From positions 62,001-126,000 of the forward strand of contig CALFUN010000003.1 in NCBI GenBank assembly GCA_937929915.1: 64,000 bases of DNA, in the 5' to 3' direction. Source of the DNA: an uncultured Caulobacterales bacterium (GTDB lineage: Bacteria > Pseudomonadota > Alphaproteobacteria > Caulobacterales > Maricaulaceae). The notes under the pieces were generated by a model. That model was not told the DNA's origin, searched no databases, and saw only the letters and a list, made by a program, of their open reading frames with translations. Position 1 is the first letter of the stretch; every line of letters begins with the position of its first letter. Shown here piece by piece: positions 44,728 to 53,975 of the stretch. Position numbers and translations under genes: made by a program.

Positions 44728-46197
44728 TCACCGTCTTGTTTTCACCACATAATATAAGGTGAAAATCGTCATAATGGCCCCTACTACCAAACCAATAAAG
44801 CTTAGCAAAGGCCCCCACTCACCTAAAATAGCAGTTGGGTTGCCCAAAAATGCACCTGCACTCGCCCCCAGTAAACTCATACCAATGAATAAAGGAATAA
44901 AGTACCCAAGGCTTCTTTTAGGGGTTTCAGAGGCTATGGGCGGCTCCATTTTAATATATTTCGCCGCGCTATCTGTGCGTTCCCGAAACGCATCATCGGC
45001 CGCTAAGTTATCAATAACAATATCCGCAGATTTTTTATCAGAACTTACCTGATTTTCTAAGGCTGTCGTAGATTGTATCAAAGATTCAGGCCAATTACCA
45101 GCCCCGTTCGTCCCGTCATCATTTGCAACATCATCAATCAAAGCGTCTAGGCGGCCACTGATTTTAGACGCTGTATCTGCTATCCGACTCGACCCTTCCG
45201 TAACAGGCAGCGCATCTGTTAAAGGCTCAGAGATGCTCTCATCCTCAAACTCATCAACTTCATATGTCCTATCAACAAGATCATCATCCAGATAAGCCGC
45301 ATCCACATAAGCATTATCCGCTTGCAGAATATTGCTGTCTTGGCCTGCCTCTTCTTCCTCTTCATAGACTTCGCTAAGTTCCAAAATGCCCGACGGGCCA
45401 TCCTCGCGGCGGCGAATAAATTGCGAAGCGGGATCCTTTTGAGTGATAACAGTATCTTTTTGCGTTAACTCCACCTTATCAGAGGTAAGCGGCACATAGA
45501 CCGCTTTATCTTCGGCCCCGCTCTGCATCTCGTCTATTTTGGCAGTATCAAACGCGCTATCCTCATCAGGGATTTCAAGCGCAGTCTCATCTATAGTCCC
45601 AGCATCATAAGGGACACGCGCAACTATCCCATTACGCAGATCACTGGAAATCATCGGCAGGGCATCTTCGGTCGAGAGCAGTGCAACCATATCATCCTTA
45701 ACAGGCGGCAAGTCTGCACGCGACGCAGGCAGAGTTTTCTTGCCCTCTGTGCGTAAAAACAGAGCTTTTTCTGCGGCTCGGCGGCGCATGAGTGCATCAA
45801 CCACATAGGTTTTGCCGTCAATCGTACTTTTTCGCCAAATATCAAAACCGCTCGCCGCATCTAGAGGGCGGCCATTATTGAGCGCACGCAATGTGTCAGA
45901 TTCCGTAAATGCGCGCGGGCCAATATTAAAGGCAAGAGAGACAAGGGCATCAAATTGACTTTGCGAGAGCGGCGCATGCACAGTCTCATTTATCATATCT
46001 TCATAAGGTTCCAAGTCACGCAGCAATAAGGCTTCAGCTTCTGGACGCGTCAGCACAAGACTATCCGTCCCTTCAATGATATGGCCATATCCTACAACAT
46101 GTTGACCATTGACCAAATGCCGATCAACCGGACGGTAGCCTTCATAAGCTTTAATCAGTTTTAAACCGACTTTCGAGATATGCATATTTCGGCGCAT
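44728..46197 (-). CDS. GH24 lysozyme with acidic linker and C-terminal membrane hairpin
   Basis: A 489-residue protein. The phage-type lysozyme domain spans about 4-145: LKLIKAYEGYRP with the catalytic Glu, VVGYGHIIEG, then the T4/lambda-type LSQSQFDALVSLAFNIGPRAF. Residues 160-420 are acidic and apparently disordered (for example EVYEEEEEAGQDSN). The end has two hydrophobic helices, about residues 430-452 and 460-484, split by a short polar turn, closing with KTRR. There is no N-terminal signal peptide. The start is the ATG at 46197 behind GGA; a TTG lies at 46218. The layout resembles an endolysin fused to a holin-like hairpin. Confidence 0.87.
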   Translation of the reverse strand: MRRNMHISKVGLKLIKAYEGYRPVDRHLVNGQHVVGYGHIIEGTDSLVLTRPEAEALLLRDLEPYEDMINETVHAPLSQSQFDALVSLAFNIGPRAFTESDTLRALNNGRPLDAASGFDIWRKSTIDGKTYVVDALMRRRAAEKALFLRTEGKKTLPASRADLPPVKDDMVALLSTEDALPMISSDLRNGIVARVPYDAGTIDETALEIPDEDSAFDTAKIDEMQSGAEDKAVYVPLTSDKVELTQKDTVITQKDPASQFIRRREDGPSGILELSEVYEEEEEAGQDSNILQADNAYVDAAYLDDDLVDRTYEVDEFEDESISEPLTDALPVTEGSSRIADTASKISGRLDALIDDVANDDGTNGAGNWPESLIQSTTALENQVSSDKKSADIVIDNLAADDAFRERTDSAAKYIKMEPPIASETPKRSLGYFIPLFIGMSLLGASAGAFLGNPTAILGEWGPLLSFIGLVVGAIMTIFTLYYVVKTRR

Positions 46198-46309
46198 AAG
46201 CGTTCCATATTCTTGCAATTATGTCTTCGCAGAACACATTTGCAAGGATCGCGCCAAATAACCGAATTGCAAAAAATAACTCGCCTGAATAAGGAAAATT
46301 CGGCAAAAT

Positions 46310-47680
46310 TTAGAACAAAATCAACACAGCAAAGCCTAAAAAGGCCAAAAAACCAATCACATCCGTCACGGTTGTTACAAATACAGACGATGCTACAGCT
46401 GGGTCAGCCCCAACGCGTTTTAAGCCAAGCGGAATTAAAATTCCAGCAAGTCCTGCAAAGACGTGATTGATAATCATCGCTAAAAACGCCGCCAACGCTA
46501 ATTTCTGATCGCCAAACCACACATAAGCAATCAGTGCCAGCACAGCCGCAAAAATTATGCCTATCATAAAAGCCGCGATCGCCTCTCTGCGCACAGCCCG
46601 CCACGCAGTTTGCGAGGTCAAATCGCGCTCCGCCAAGGCTCGCACTGCCACAGCGAGAGCTTGCGTGCCAGCATTTCCGCCCATGGACGCAACGATTGGC
46701 ATTAACACAGCAAGCGCGACGACTTTTGAAATCGCATAATCAAATTGTGCAATCACTAAGGATGCCAAAACCGCTGTCAGTAAATTGACAAATAGCCACG
46801 GCGCGCGAGATTTCACCGTCGAGACAGCCGTATCCGTCAAACCTGCATCTGATACGCCTGCTAACGCTAAAATATCTTCTTTATTTTCGTCTTGGATAAT
46901 TTCGATAATGTCATCAACCGTCATCGTCCCGACAAGGCGGCCTTGCACGTTCACTACGGGGGCTGAAATAAGATTATATTTTTCAAAAAGGTAAGCGGCC
47001 TCTTCTTGGTCTTGGTCTTGCGTGATTGTAACCAACTCATCGGTCATCAAATCTGCAAGTTTAACCTCACGGCCTTCGCGCATAAGCTTTGAGAGCGGGA
47101 CATAGCCAAGCGGCTTGAACGCTGCATCAATCACATAGATATTGAAAAATAGTTCAGGCAGCGCCCCGCCCGTTTCGCGCATATGATCAATCGTATCGCC
47201 CACTGTCCAAAATTCGGGCGCAGCGACAAATTCGCGCTGCATTAAACGACCGATTGTTTCATCATCAAAGGTTAACGTATCTTCAAACGCCGTCCTGTCT
47301 TCTAGCGGGAGCGCACCGAGAACATCCGCGCGTTGCGTCTCTTCCATTTCTTCAAGAATTTGGGTGGCATCATTATGATCCAGCTCTGTAATCGCATCGG
47401 CAATTTGTTGTGATTCCAATAATGGCAAGATGTCCTCAACCACTTCATCTTCTAACTCTGTTAGAACATCACCCGAAATCAGATCTGGCGCCCGCTCGAC
47501 AAGTTCTGCGCGCTGCATTGGCGGGAGCTGTTCTAATTGATCTGAAAAATCGGCGGGGTGTATCGCTTCCAAAGCTGTTTTTAACGCCTTATCATCCGTC
47601 AGTATCAGCGCATTTTCGATCACATTAATCGTGTCGTCTTTTTTATCTTGAGAGATAGAAATTTTCTCAACAGGTTCCAT
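46310..47680 (-). CDS. mgtE: magnesium transporter MgtE
   Basis: A 456-residue Mg2+ channel. The N-terminal helical MgtE_N domain covers about 30-135, two CBS domains about 140-260, then the plug helix and five membrane helices from about 290. The pore region is seen in MPIVASMGGNAGTQALAVAVRAL, and the Asp of GADPAVASSVFVTTVTDVIGF is the conserved ion site. The N and CBS domains sense cytosolic Mg2+ and close the channel. It is divergent from the prepilin-peptidase gene. Confidence 0.96.
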   Translation of the reverse strand: MEPVEKISISQDKKDDTINVIENALILTDDKALKTALEAIHPADFSDQLEQLPPMQRAELVERAPDLISGDVLTELEDEVVEDILPLLESQQIADAITELDHNDATQILEEMEETQRADVLGALPLEDRTAFEDTLTFDDETIGRLMQREFVAAPEFWTVGDTIDHMRETGGALPELFFNIYVIDAAFKPLGYVPLSKLMREGREVKLADLMTDELVTITQDQDQEEAAYLFEKYNLISAPVVNVQGRLVGTMTVDDIIEIIQDENKEDILALAGVSDAGLTDTAVSTVKSRAPWLFVNLLTAVLASLVIAQFDYAISKVVALAVLMPIVASMGGNAGTQALAVAVRALAERDLTSQTAWRAVRREAIAAFMIGIIFAAVLALIAYVWFGDQKLALAAFLAMIINHVFAGLAGILIPLGLKRVGADPAVASSVFVTTVTDVIGFLAFLGFAVLILF

Positions 47681-47781
47681 GCGGTGTCTCTAAGGGATTG
47701 AACGGTGCAGGTCTATGTTTCAATCACGACAAGTTTTAAAAACAATATTTGTAGGCGCATAATTTTCCGCTAGGAGAAGCT

Positions 47782-48249
47782 ATGTTCGATAACCCTTTGA
47801 TGATGATGGCAGGCGCGGGATTGCTCGGCACACTGATATGGCTCTCATATATTGACATGCGTGAATTTCGCCTGCCAAACGCGCTAACATTTCCGCTTAT
47901 CGCAGCAGGGCTGATATATAATTTTATAACATCGACGGATTTTTACCCTTATCTTATTGGCGCAAGCGCGGGTTATGCCATATTCTTTGGCATTGAAACG
48001 CTCTATAGGCTTATTCGCAAAAAAGACGGGCTTGGCCGCGGCGATGCAAAATTACTTGCCGCTGGCGGGGCATGGTGCGCGTGGACTGGCTTGCCATTTA
48101 TCATATTAGTCGCAAGCTCAACCGCGCTTATTTGGCTTATTCTATCAGGCCAAACAAAAGACCCGAAAGACGACTTACGCCTGCCATTCGGGCCGTTTTT
48201 ATCTCTCGCTATTGTACTTATCTGGATCAGCCAGCAAGCCGCGCTCTAA
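47782..48249 (+). CDS. A24 family prepilin peptidase (CpaA-like)
   Basis: A 155-residue membrane aspartyl peptidase without the N-terminal methylase domain. The two catalytic aspartates are Asp25 in LSYIDMREFRLPN and Asp88 in the GxGD motif GLGRGDAKLLAAGG. About five to six hydrophobic segments are visible. Such short forms process Flp/Tad or type IV prepilins. No pilin or tad genes are in the window, so its partner lies elsewhere. It is convergent with the amidase, whose stop is eight bases away. Confidence 0.9.
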   Translation: MFDNPLMMMAGAGLLGTLIWLSYIDMREFRLPNALTFPLIAAGLIYNFITSTDFYPYLIGASAGYAIFFGIETLYRLIRKKDGLGRGDAKLLAAGGAWCAWTGLPFIILVASSTALIWLILSGQTKDPKDDLRLPFGPFLSLAIVLIWISQQAAL

Positions 48250-48256
48250 GCCGTCT

Positions 48257-49861
48257 TTAAGGCCGAGAGCCTAAGACAGTGTTTGACGAGCGCGATTCAA
48301 TAGTCGCTTCAAATTTAGGTTCATAGATTTTCCCGCTGGCTTGCTCATAGGCATACCCAATGGCCATCACCGCTTTATCATTATCTTTTCTGCTCATAAA
48401 TGACACGCCAACAGGCAGGCCTTTAACATCGCCCATTGGTACGGTGATATGCGGATAACCCGCAATGGCAGCAATCCACCCTGCCCCTGTTCCGCCAGGA
48501 TAATTATCCCCATATATGTGATCGACTGGGAATGTCGGCGCAGTGCTTGGTGCAACAAGAAACTCAACATTACTTGCCGTTAGCATTTTATCAATACCGT
48601 CTTGGCGTGTTGCCGTTGTGACAAGTTTCAACGCAGCTTTATATTCTTCCGATTCAAGATCACCTAACTCATTGGACATAGTATGAATATCATAATCAAA
48701 CACCGCCATTTCTTGATCTGAGCTTTCTTGGAAGGCGATAATATCATCAAGGCTACGCGCTTTCACGCCCGCAGGTGCAGCGGCTAAATATTCATTGATA
48801 GAGTGCTTGAACTCATATTTTAGCACATTAAATGACGCATCCCCGAAGCCGTCCGGCGTATCAAACTCGTCGATCTCGACCAAAATAGCTCCTTTATTTT
48901 TTAGCGTCTCTAAAACTTCATCAAAATTTTCACTAATGCCCGCATTTGGCCCACGTGCAAAATTGAGAACTCCAATACGCACGCCCTGCAAAGACCCTGC
49001 AAGAGCGGCATCACGGTAATCTGATCCGCTATTTGTCATCGCATCCATCATGATCGCTGCATCTTCAACACTGCGCGTCATTGGGCCAGCCGTATCTTGG
49101 GTAAAAGCAAGCGGGACAATGCCTGTTTGCGGGATAACACCAACGGTTGGTTTAAATCCAACAAGGCCGTTCATCGCCGATGGGCAAATCACAGAGCCGT
49201 TTGTTTCTGTTCCCACGGCTGCCGCGACAATACCAGCCGCAACAGCGGCGCCAGACCCTGAGCTTGACCCACATGGCGAGCGGTTTAACGCATAAGGGTT
49301 TTTGGTTTGCCCGCGTACAGCCGACCAACCAGAGCTGGAGCCTGTTGACCTGAAATTAGCCCATTGGGATAAATTTGTTTTACCCATAATCACCGCGCCT
49401 GCATCGCGCAGCCCTGCCGTTAACGGCGCATCTTTGCCTGTGACATTATTCACAAGTGCAAGGCTACCTGCCGTTGTCGGGAGAGGATCAAGACTTTCAA
49501 TATTATCTTTAAGCAATATAGGAACACCGTGCAGCGGGCTACGCACAGTCCCTTGCGCGCGTTCTTTATCTAGCGTTTGGGCAATGCTGCGCGCATTCGG
49601 GTTTATCGCCAAGACAGATTGGATGCTCGGCCCATTTGTATCGACCGCCTCCATACGTGCCAACGCTTTATCTAACGCCGATTCAGACCCTAGCGCAGCG
49701 GCTTGGGTTATTGTCACATAGTCAAAATCCGCAATCACAGATGTACTCACAGATGCTGAATTTGTAATAGGCGCTATCGCCGTCGATGTTGTTTGGCTGT
49801 TGCACGCAGCTAATGATATAACGCTCGCGCCTAGGAAAGCTGTGTGTAAAAATCTTCGCAT
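48257..49861 (-). CDS. amidase-signature lipoprotein
   Basis: A 534-residue amidase-signature enzyme with a lipoprotein signal (lipobox LAAC, Cys20). The Ser-cisSer-Lys triad is Lys118 in [10 protein letters not shown], the cis-serine about 199-200 in CGSSSGSG, and the nucleophile Ser223 in [11 protein letters not shown]. The rest follows the family with [19 protein letters not shown]. The ATG at 49861 is supported by GAGGGG five bases upstream. It is predicted to cut amide bonds in the periplasm; the substrate is unknown. It is divergent from folD. Confidence 0.93.
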   Translation of the reverse strand: MRRFLHTAFLGASVISLAACNSQTTSTAIAPITNSASVSTSVIADFDYVTITQAAALGSESALDKALARMEAVDTNGPSIQSVLAINPNARSIAQTLDKERAQGTVRSPLHGVPILLKDNIESLDPLPTTAGSLALVNNVTGKDAPLTAGLRDAGAVIMGKTNLSQWANFRSTGSSSGWSAVRGQTKNPYALNRSPCGSSSGSGAAVAAGIVAAAVGTETNGSVICPSAMNGLVGFKPTVGVIPQTGIVPLAFTQDTAGPMTRSVEDAAIMMDAMTNSGSDYRDAALAGSLQGVRIGVLNFARGPNAGISENFDEVLETLKNKGAILVEIDEFDTPDGFGDASFNVLKYEFKHSINEYLAAAPAGVKARSLDDIIAFQESSDQEMAVFDYDIHTMSNELGDLESEEYKAALKLVTTATRQDGIDKMLTASNVEFLVAPSTAPTFPVDHIYGDNYPGGTGAGWIAAIAGYPHITVPMGDVKGLPVGVSFMSRKDNDKAVMAIGYAYEQASGKIYEPKFEATIESRSSNTVLGSRP

Positions 49862-50036
49862 GAGACCCCTCAAGATGTAATATTTTATAGCAGCTCTTAA
49901 ACACTAATTTTAAGGTTAGGCCAAGCCCGCATCACATTCATAATGGCAAATCTTATTTCCTTGGCACATTGCCCAAAATCAAAATATGGTTTGACCCGTA
50001 TTATTTCTGGTAATTTCTAGTTATGAGCGCTTCTCA

Positions 50037-50066
50037 TATGGCAGCATAATCGTTATGTACGCCATA
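50037..50066. promoter_or_regulatory. extended dyad upstream of folD
   Basis: TATGGC-N2-CATAA-N3-TTATG-N3-GCCATA is symmetric over 22 of 30 positions, centred about 50 bases before folD. It could be an operator for a dimeric regulator. Confidence 0.4.
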
Positions 50067-50101
50067 ATGTAAATGAACAGAATAATCAGGCAGGTTGGTT
50101 T

Positions 50102-50977
50102 ATGAGTGAAATTATCGACGGAAAAGCCGTTTCGGCCAAAGTTCGCGCGAATGTGGCGCAGGCCGTTAAAACTTTACCCGCCCAGCCATGCTTGGCTGTT
50201 GTACTCGTCGGCAATGACCCTGCTAGCCAAGTTTATGTCCGCAGCAAGATTAAATTCACCAAAGAATGCGGTATGACATCAGTTGAACACCGCCTGCCTG
50301 AAACCACATCGCAGTCAGATATTGAAAAAACTGTTCGTGCGCTCAACCAAGATCCAAATGTTGACGGCATTCTTGTCCAACTCCCTTTGCCAGAGGGGCT
50401 TGATAGCGATGCGGTGATTGCGCAAATTGACCCTGCTAAAGATGTTGATGGTTTGACTGAAATTTCGGCGGGGCGTTTAAGTTTGGGCAAAGACGGATTA
50501 CGGCCGTGTACCCCAACGGGTTGTGTGATCTTAGCCAAATCTGTGCTTGGAGATTTATCAGGCAAGCATTGCGTGATTTTGGGCCGCTCTATTTTAGTCG
50601 GCAAACCCGCCGCTATGTTATTTTTAGAACAAAATTGCACTGTGACTATTGCCCATTCTCGTACGAAAAACCTCGAAGCTATGTGCCGAGAGGCTGATAT
50701 TCTTGTCCCCGCAGTTGGACGCCCTGAGATGGTCAAAGCAGATTGGATTAAACCGGGCGCTTGCGTGATTGACGTGGGCATTAACCGCGTTGCTCATCTG
50801 ACAAAATCAGGCAAAACACGTCTTGTCGGAGATGTGGATTACGTGGCTGCCGCAAAAGTCGCAGGCGCTATCACACCTGTTCCGGGCGGGGTTGGCCCTA
50901 TGACGATCGCTTGCTTGCTACGCAATACTGTGCTGGCCGCCTGCGCGCGCCGAGGTTGGGACAAGCCAGATATTTAA
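50102..50977 (+). CDS. folD: bifunctional methylenetetrahydrofolate dehydrogenase/cyclohydrolase
   Basis: A 291-residue FolD of normal length. Catalytic and substrate features: [14 protein letters not shown] with the active lysine, [40 protein letters not shown] for NADP and the terminal [15 protein letters not shown]. It interconverts 5,10-methylene- and 10-formyl-tetrahydrofolate in the cytosol for purine and formyl-Met synthesis. It is a single gene, convergent with GH16. A symmetric element lies upstream. Confidence 0.97.
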   Translation: MSEIIDGKAVSAKVRANVAQAVKTLPAQPCLAVVLVGNDPASQVYVRSKIKFTKECGMTSVEHRLPETTSQSDIEKTVRALNQDPNVDGILVQLPLPEGLDSDAVIAQIDPAKDVDGLTEISAGRLSLGKDGLRPCTPTGCVILAKSVLGDLSGKHCVILGRSILVGKPAAMLFLEQNCTVTIAHSRTKNLEAMCREADILVPAVGRPEMVKADWIKPGACVIDVGINRVAHLTKSGKTRLVGDVDYVAAAKVAGAITPVPGGVGPMTIACLLRNTVLAACARRGWDKPDI

Positions 50978-51004
50978 GCAGGCCCGATAAACAGGCTTGA
51001 TATT

Positions 51005-52027
51005 TTACTTTGAGAGCATACAGCTTTTACCAGCCTGCTTATCTGCCGTACATTGATAAACCCGCACCCAATCGACATGTAATTCAGCGGGGAATGAGTT
51101 CGGATTAAAAGCTGTCTCATTACGGCTATCAGGTAGATTACCGCCAACGGCTAAATTTAACATCAGATAGAAAGGTTGATCAAATGGCGCGAATGGATTG
51201 TTTGATTTGCGCGCAGCGGCTGTAAACCATTCATCATGCGTCATGGTAAAAATCTGACTGTCATTCACAAACCAGTCAATTTGATCTTGTCCCCATTCTA
51301 TCGCAAAAATATGATATGCATCCACGCCATACGGCAGAGTATTTTTTTGAGATCGAAACTGATTTTCAGGCCATAATTGTCCAAAATGCAACGCGGCGCT
51401 TGATCTATTTTCTGTGGTTGAACCTTCGCAATCCTCACATTTCGCGCCTAAATTGATCGACTCCATAATGTCGATTTCACCCGATAATGGCCATTTGCCG
51501 TAATGATTATCTGTTGGTAACATCCAAAAGGCAGGCCATGTACTTTGGCCTTGAGGTAACTTAATTCTCGCCTCGAACCGTCCATATTTCCAATGTTTCA
51601 AGCCTTTTGTCCGCACTTTTCCTGATGTATATTTTCGGCTTATAAAATCACCGCGGTCTGCCCAATCTTGAGGATATTGCGGCCCTGTAAAGTCTTCAGC
51701 GCGCGCCATTAATCTTAAAATACCGTCTCGCACCTCAATATTTTCGGGTCTATCTGTATAACATTGTCGTTCATTATTCCCCCCGCCCCAGCATGAGGTT
51801 TCCGCAGCCCATTTTGTTGGGTCTAGGCTATCTTTGTTAAATTCATCAGACCAAACAAGCTCCCAGCCTCTGCGCGCATGATAAGTTTGCAGATTTTGTT
51901 CAGCAGGCCCAGATTTTTGACTCGCAGACAGCCCAGCATCAAGAGTTGGCGTGCGAAAAAACGCGATACAAAAAATTGTAATGACAATCAGAACGGCCCC
52001 TAAAGTCAATCGCCGAACGGCATTCAT
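51005..52027 (-). CDS. GH16 beta-glucanase (laminarinase-type)
   Basis: A 340-residue glycoside hydrolase of family 16 with an N-terminal signal anchor (about residues 8-27). The catalytic motif GEIDIMES has nucleophile Glu184, Asp186 and acid/base Glu189. Substrate-site tryptophans are seen in ELVWSDEFN, WPAFWMLPTD and the closing ELHVDWVRVYQ. The lack of an extra bulge before the motif and the pairing with GH3 suggest an endo-beta-1,3-glucanase acting on laminarin. It is the last gene of the TonB receptor-GH3-GH16 operon; two bases separate it from GH3. Confidence 0.93.
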   Translation of the reverse strand: MNAVRRLTLGAVLIVITIFCIAFFRTPTLDAGLSASQKSGPAEQNLQTYHARRGWELVWSDEFNKDSLDPTKWAAETSCWGGGNNERQCYTDRPENIEVRDGILRLMARAEDFTGPQYPQDWADRGDFISRKYTSGKVRTKGLKHWKYGRFEARIKLPQGQSTWPAFWMLPTDNHYGKWPLSGEIDIMESINLGAKCEDCEGSTTENRSSAALHFGQLWPENQFRSQKNTLPYGVDAYHIFAIEWGQDQIDWFVNDSQIFTMTHDEWFTAAARKSNNPFAPFDQPFYLMLNLAVGGNLPDSRNETAFNPNSFPAELHVDWVRVYQCTADKQAGKSCMLSK

Positions 52028-52029
52028 GA

Positions 52030-53937
52030 TTAGCGCCCAGACTGTGTGCTTGATACATAGCTATAGCCGCGTTTATATCTATATGTTGTAGCCGCATTAT
52101 CCGAAGATGCTGGCCAGTCAAAAGGCAAACGGCCTTTAAAACCATATTCATTATCCAAAAGAACATCACTGACCCCGCCGCCTTCACTGCCTGGCAACCA
52201 AGCCGCGACAAATGCATCTGATATATCGATTGCGGCATCAACGCCGCGCGGACGGCCTGAGATAAAAACTGTGACGGTGGGTATGTTTTTAGCTTTCAAA
52301 TCCTGCAAAATTTGAAAATCCTTATTGGCCGCTAAGTCAAAGTTTAAAGATGTTAAATCCCCATCAGATTCAGCATAAGGTTCTTCGCCAAACACAACCA
52401 CCGCCACATCTGCGCTTTGCATATCCGTTTTATCGACGAGTGTTCCGCCTGCAGATTTAACGGCAGAGGTCAAGCTTTGCGCAATCGTTATATGGTTTTT
52501 ATAATAAGATGTTGGATTCATAACACGGCTAACTTGGTCGCGGCCTTGCCATGTCACAGTCCAGCCGCCCGACTGGATGGCTGGGTTATCTGCGCCAGAC
52601 CCCGCAATAAAGACTTTGCTCTTGGGGTTAATCGGTAAAACATCATTGTCATTCTTGAGTAGCACAAGCGATTCCCGTACCGCTTGGCGAGCAACCGCGC
52701 GGTGATTATCATGACCTATTAATTTGGCGCGTCCTGCAAGCTCATGAGCGGACGGCTTGCCGCTATCAAACATGCCAGCGCGGTATTTTACCCGCAAAAT
52801 ACGCCTGACCGCATCATCAATACGGGCCATAGGGATTTCCCCTGATTTGACCTGAGAGACAGTGTTCGCTTGAAAGGCTTTCCAATCTTCAGGCACCATA
52901 AACATGTCGACGCCAGCATTTACCGCTTGCGCGCAGGATATATTACTGCAGCCATCAACTTGCGCATGTCCGTTCCAATCACCAATGACAAATCCGTCAA
53001 AGCCCATGCGGGTTTTCAAAACATCTGTCAGTAGATATTGGTTGCCATGGAGCTTATCCCCGTTCCAACTGCTAAAACTGGCCATAACCGTCTGAACACC
53101 TGCACCGATTGTTTGCACATAACCTTGCCCATGTATTGTAAAAAGATCGTCTTCAGACATGACCGTATCGCCTTGATCATCCCCTGCTTGTGTCCCACCG
53201 TCCCCGATAAAATGTTTCGTCGTTGCGATAATTTTTTGTTCAGATAAAAAGTTATCTAAAGCAGGATGACCTTGCAGACCTATGAGGAGTTCTTTCGATA
53301 GCTCTGCAACAATCTTTGGATCAGATGAATAACTCTCATATGTACGGCCCCAGCGTGCATCTTGCGCAACAGCTACGGTTGGCGCAAATGTCCAATCAAT
53401 GCCCGTCACCGCAACTTCGCGTGCAGTGATTGTGCCGATGTCACGCATTAAAGCTGGATTATTCGCCGCGCCTAATCCGATATTATGAGGAAATATTGTT
53501 GCGCCAACAACATTATTATGTCCGTGGACGGCATCCGTTCCCCACATAATTGGAATCGCCAGCCGCCCGTCACCTGTATCCATAGACGCGCCATGAAACA
53601 GATTTGCCATAGATAACCACGCCCCTAAAGGCCCGTCCGCTTTATCTGTTGGCCAAGACCCGCCGCCATTCAAAACGGATCCAATATGATATTTCGCAGC
53701 ATCATCAGGAGAAATTGATTTAATTTCCGCCTGTATCATTTGCCCCACTTTTTGCTCCACACTCATTTTCGCGAGCCAGTCATCAATCTTGGACTCAATT
53801 GCCACATCTTTTTGGATGGGACTGCGCACAACAGGCCACGAAGAAGCTGCAGCTTCGGAGGTAGAGAGGCTGTAAATAACCGCGCACACGCCAAGTGCGG
53901 CCATCATACCAGATATGACAAAGGTATTACGTGTCAT
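52030..53937 (-). CDS. GH3 exo-beta-glucosidase
   Basis: A 635-residue family 3 glycoside hydrolase with a signal peptide (cleavage near SEAAAS, about 34). The nucleophile is Asp320 in GFDGFVIGDWNGH; substrate residues lie in WGTDAVHGHNNVVGATIFPHNIG and KHFIGDGGTQAGDDQGD. The second alpha/beta domain carries the acid/base region (VVVFGEEPYAESDGD). It resembles the barley-ExoI/ExoP group, which trims beta-1,3 and beta-1,4 glucans from the non-reducing end. The ATG at 53937 is supported by GGGAG; a GTG lies four codons upstream. It follows the TonB receptor by 38 bases, in one operon with GH16. Confidence 0.93.
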   Translation of the reverse strand: MTRNTFVISGMMAALGVCAVIYSLSTSEAAASSWPVVRSPIQKDVAIESKIDDWLAKMSVEQKVGQMIQAEIKSISPDDAAKYHIGSVLNGGGSWPTDKADGPLGAWLSMANLFHGASMDTGDGRLAIPIMWGTDAVHGHNNVVGATIFPHNIGLGAANNPALMRDIGTITAREVAVTGIDWTFAPTVAVAQDARWGRTYESYSSDPKIVAELSKELLIGLQGHPALDNFLSEQKIIATTKHFIGDGGTQAGDDQGDTVMSEDDLFTIHGQGYVQTIGAGVQTVMASFSSWNGDKLHGNQYLLTDVLKTRMGFDGFVIGDWNGHAQVDGCSNISCAQAVNAGVDMFMVPEDWKAFQANTVSQVKSGEIPMARIDDAVRRILRVKYRAGMFDSGKPSAHELAGRAKLIGHDNHRAVARQAVRESLVLLKNDNDVLPINPKSKVFIAGSGADNPAIQSGGWTVTWQGRDQVSRVMNPTSYYKNHITIAQSLTSAVKSAGGTLVDKTDMQSADVAVVVFGEEPYAESDGDLTSLNFDLAANKDFQILQDLKAKNIPTVTVFISGRPRGVDAAIDISDAFVAAWLPGSEGGGVSDVLLDNEYGFKGRLPFDWPASSDNAATTYRYKRGYSYVSSTQSGR

Positions 53938-53975
53938 GATAACTCCCACATAATTATTTATTGAAAGCTTGGAGA

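Noticed and set aside
50978..51004. A terminator between convergent folD and GH16
   Set aside because: The AAGC/GCTT ends pair but the inner bases do not, so no stable stem forms.
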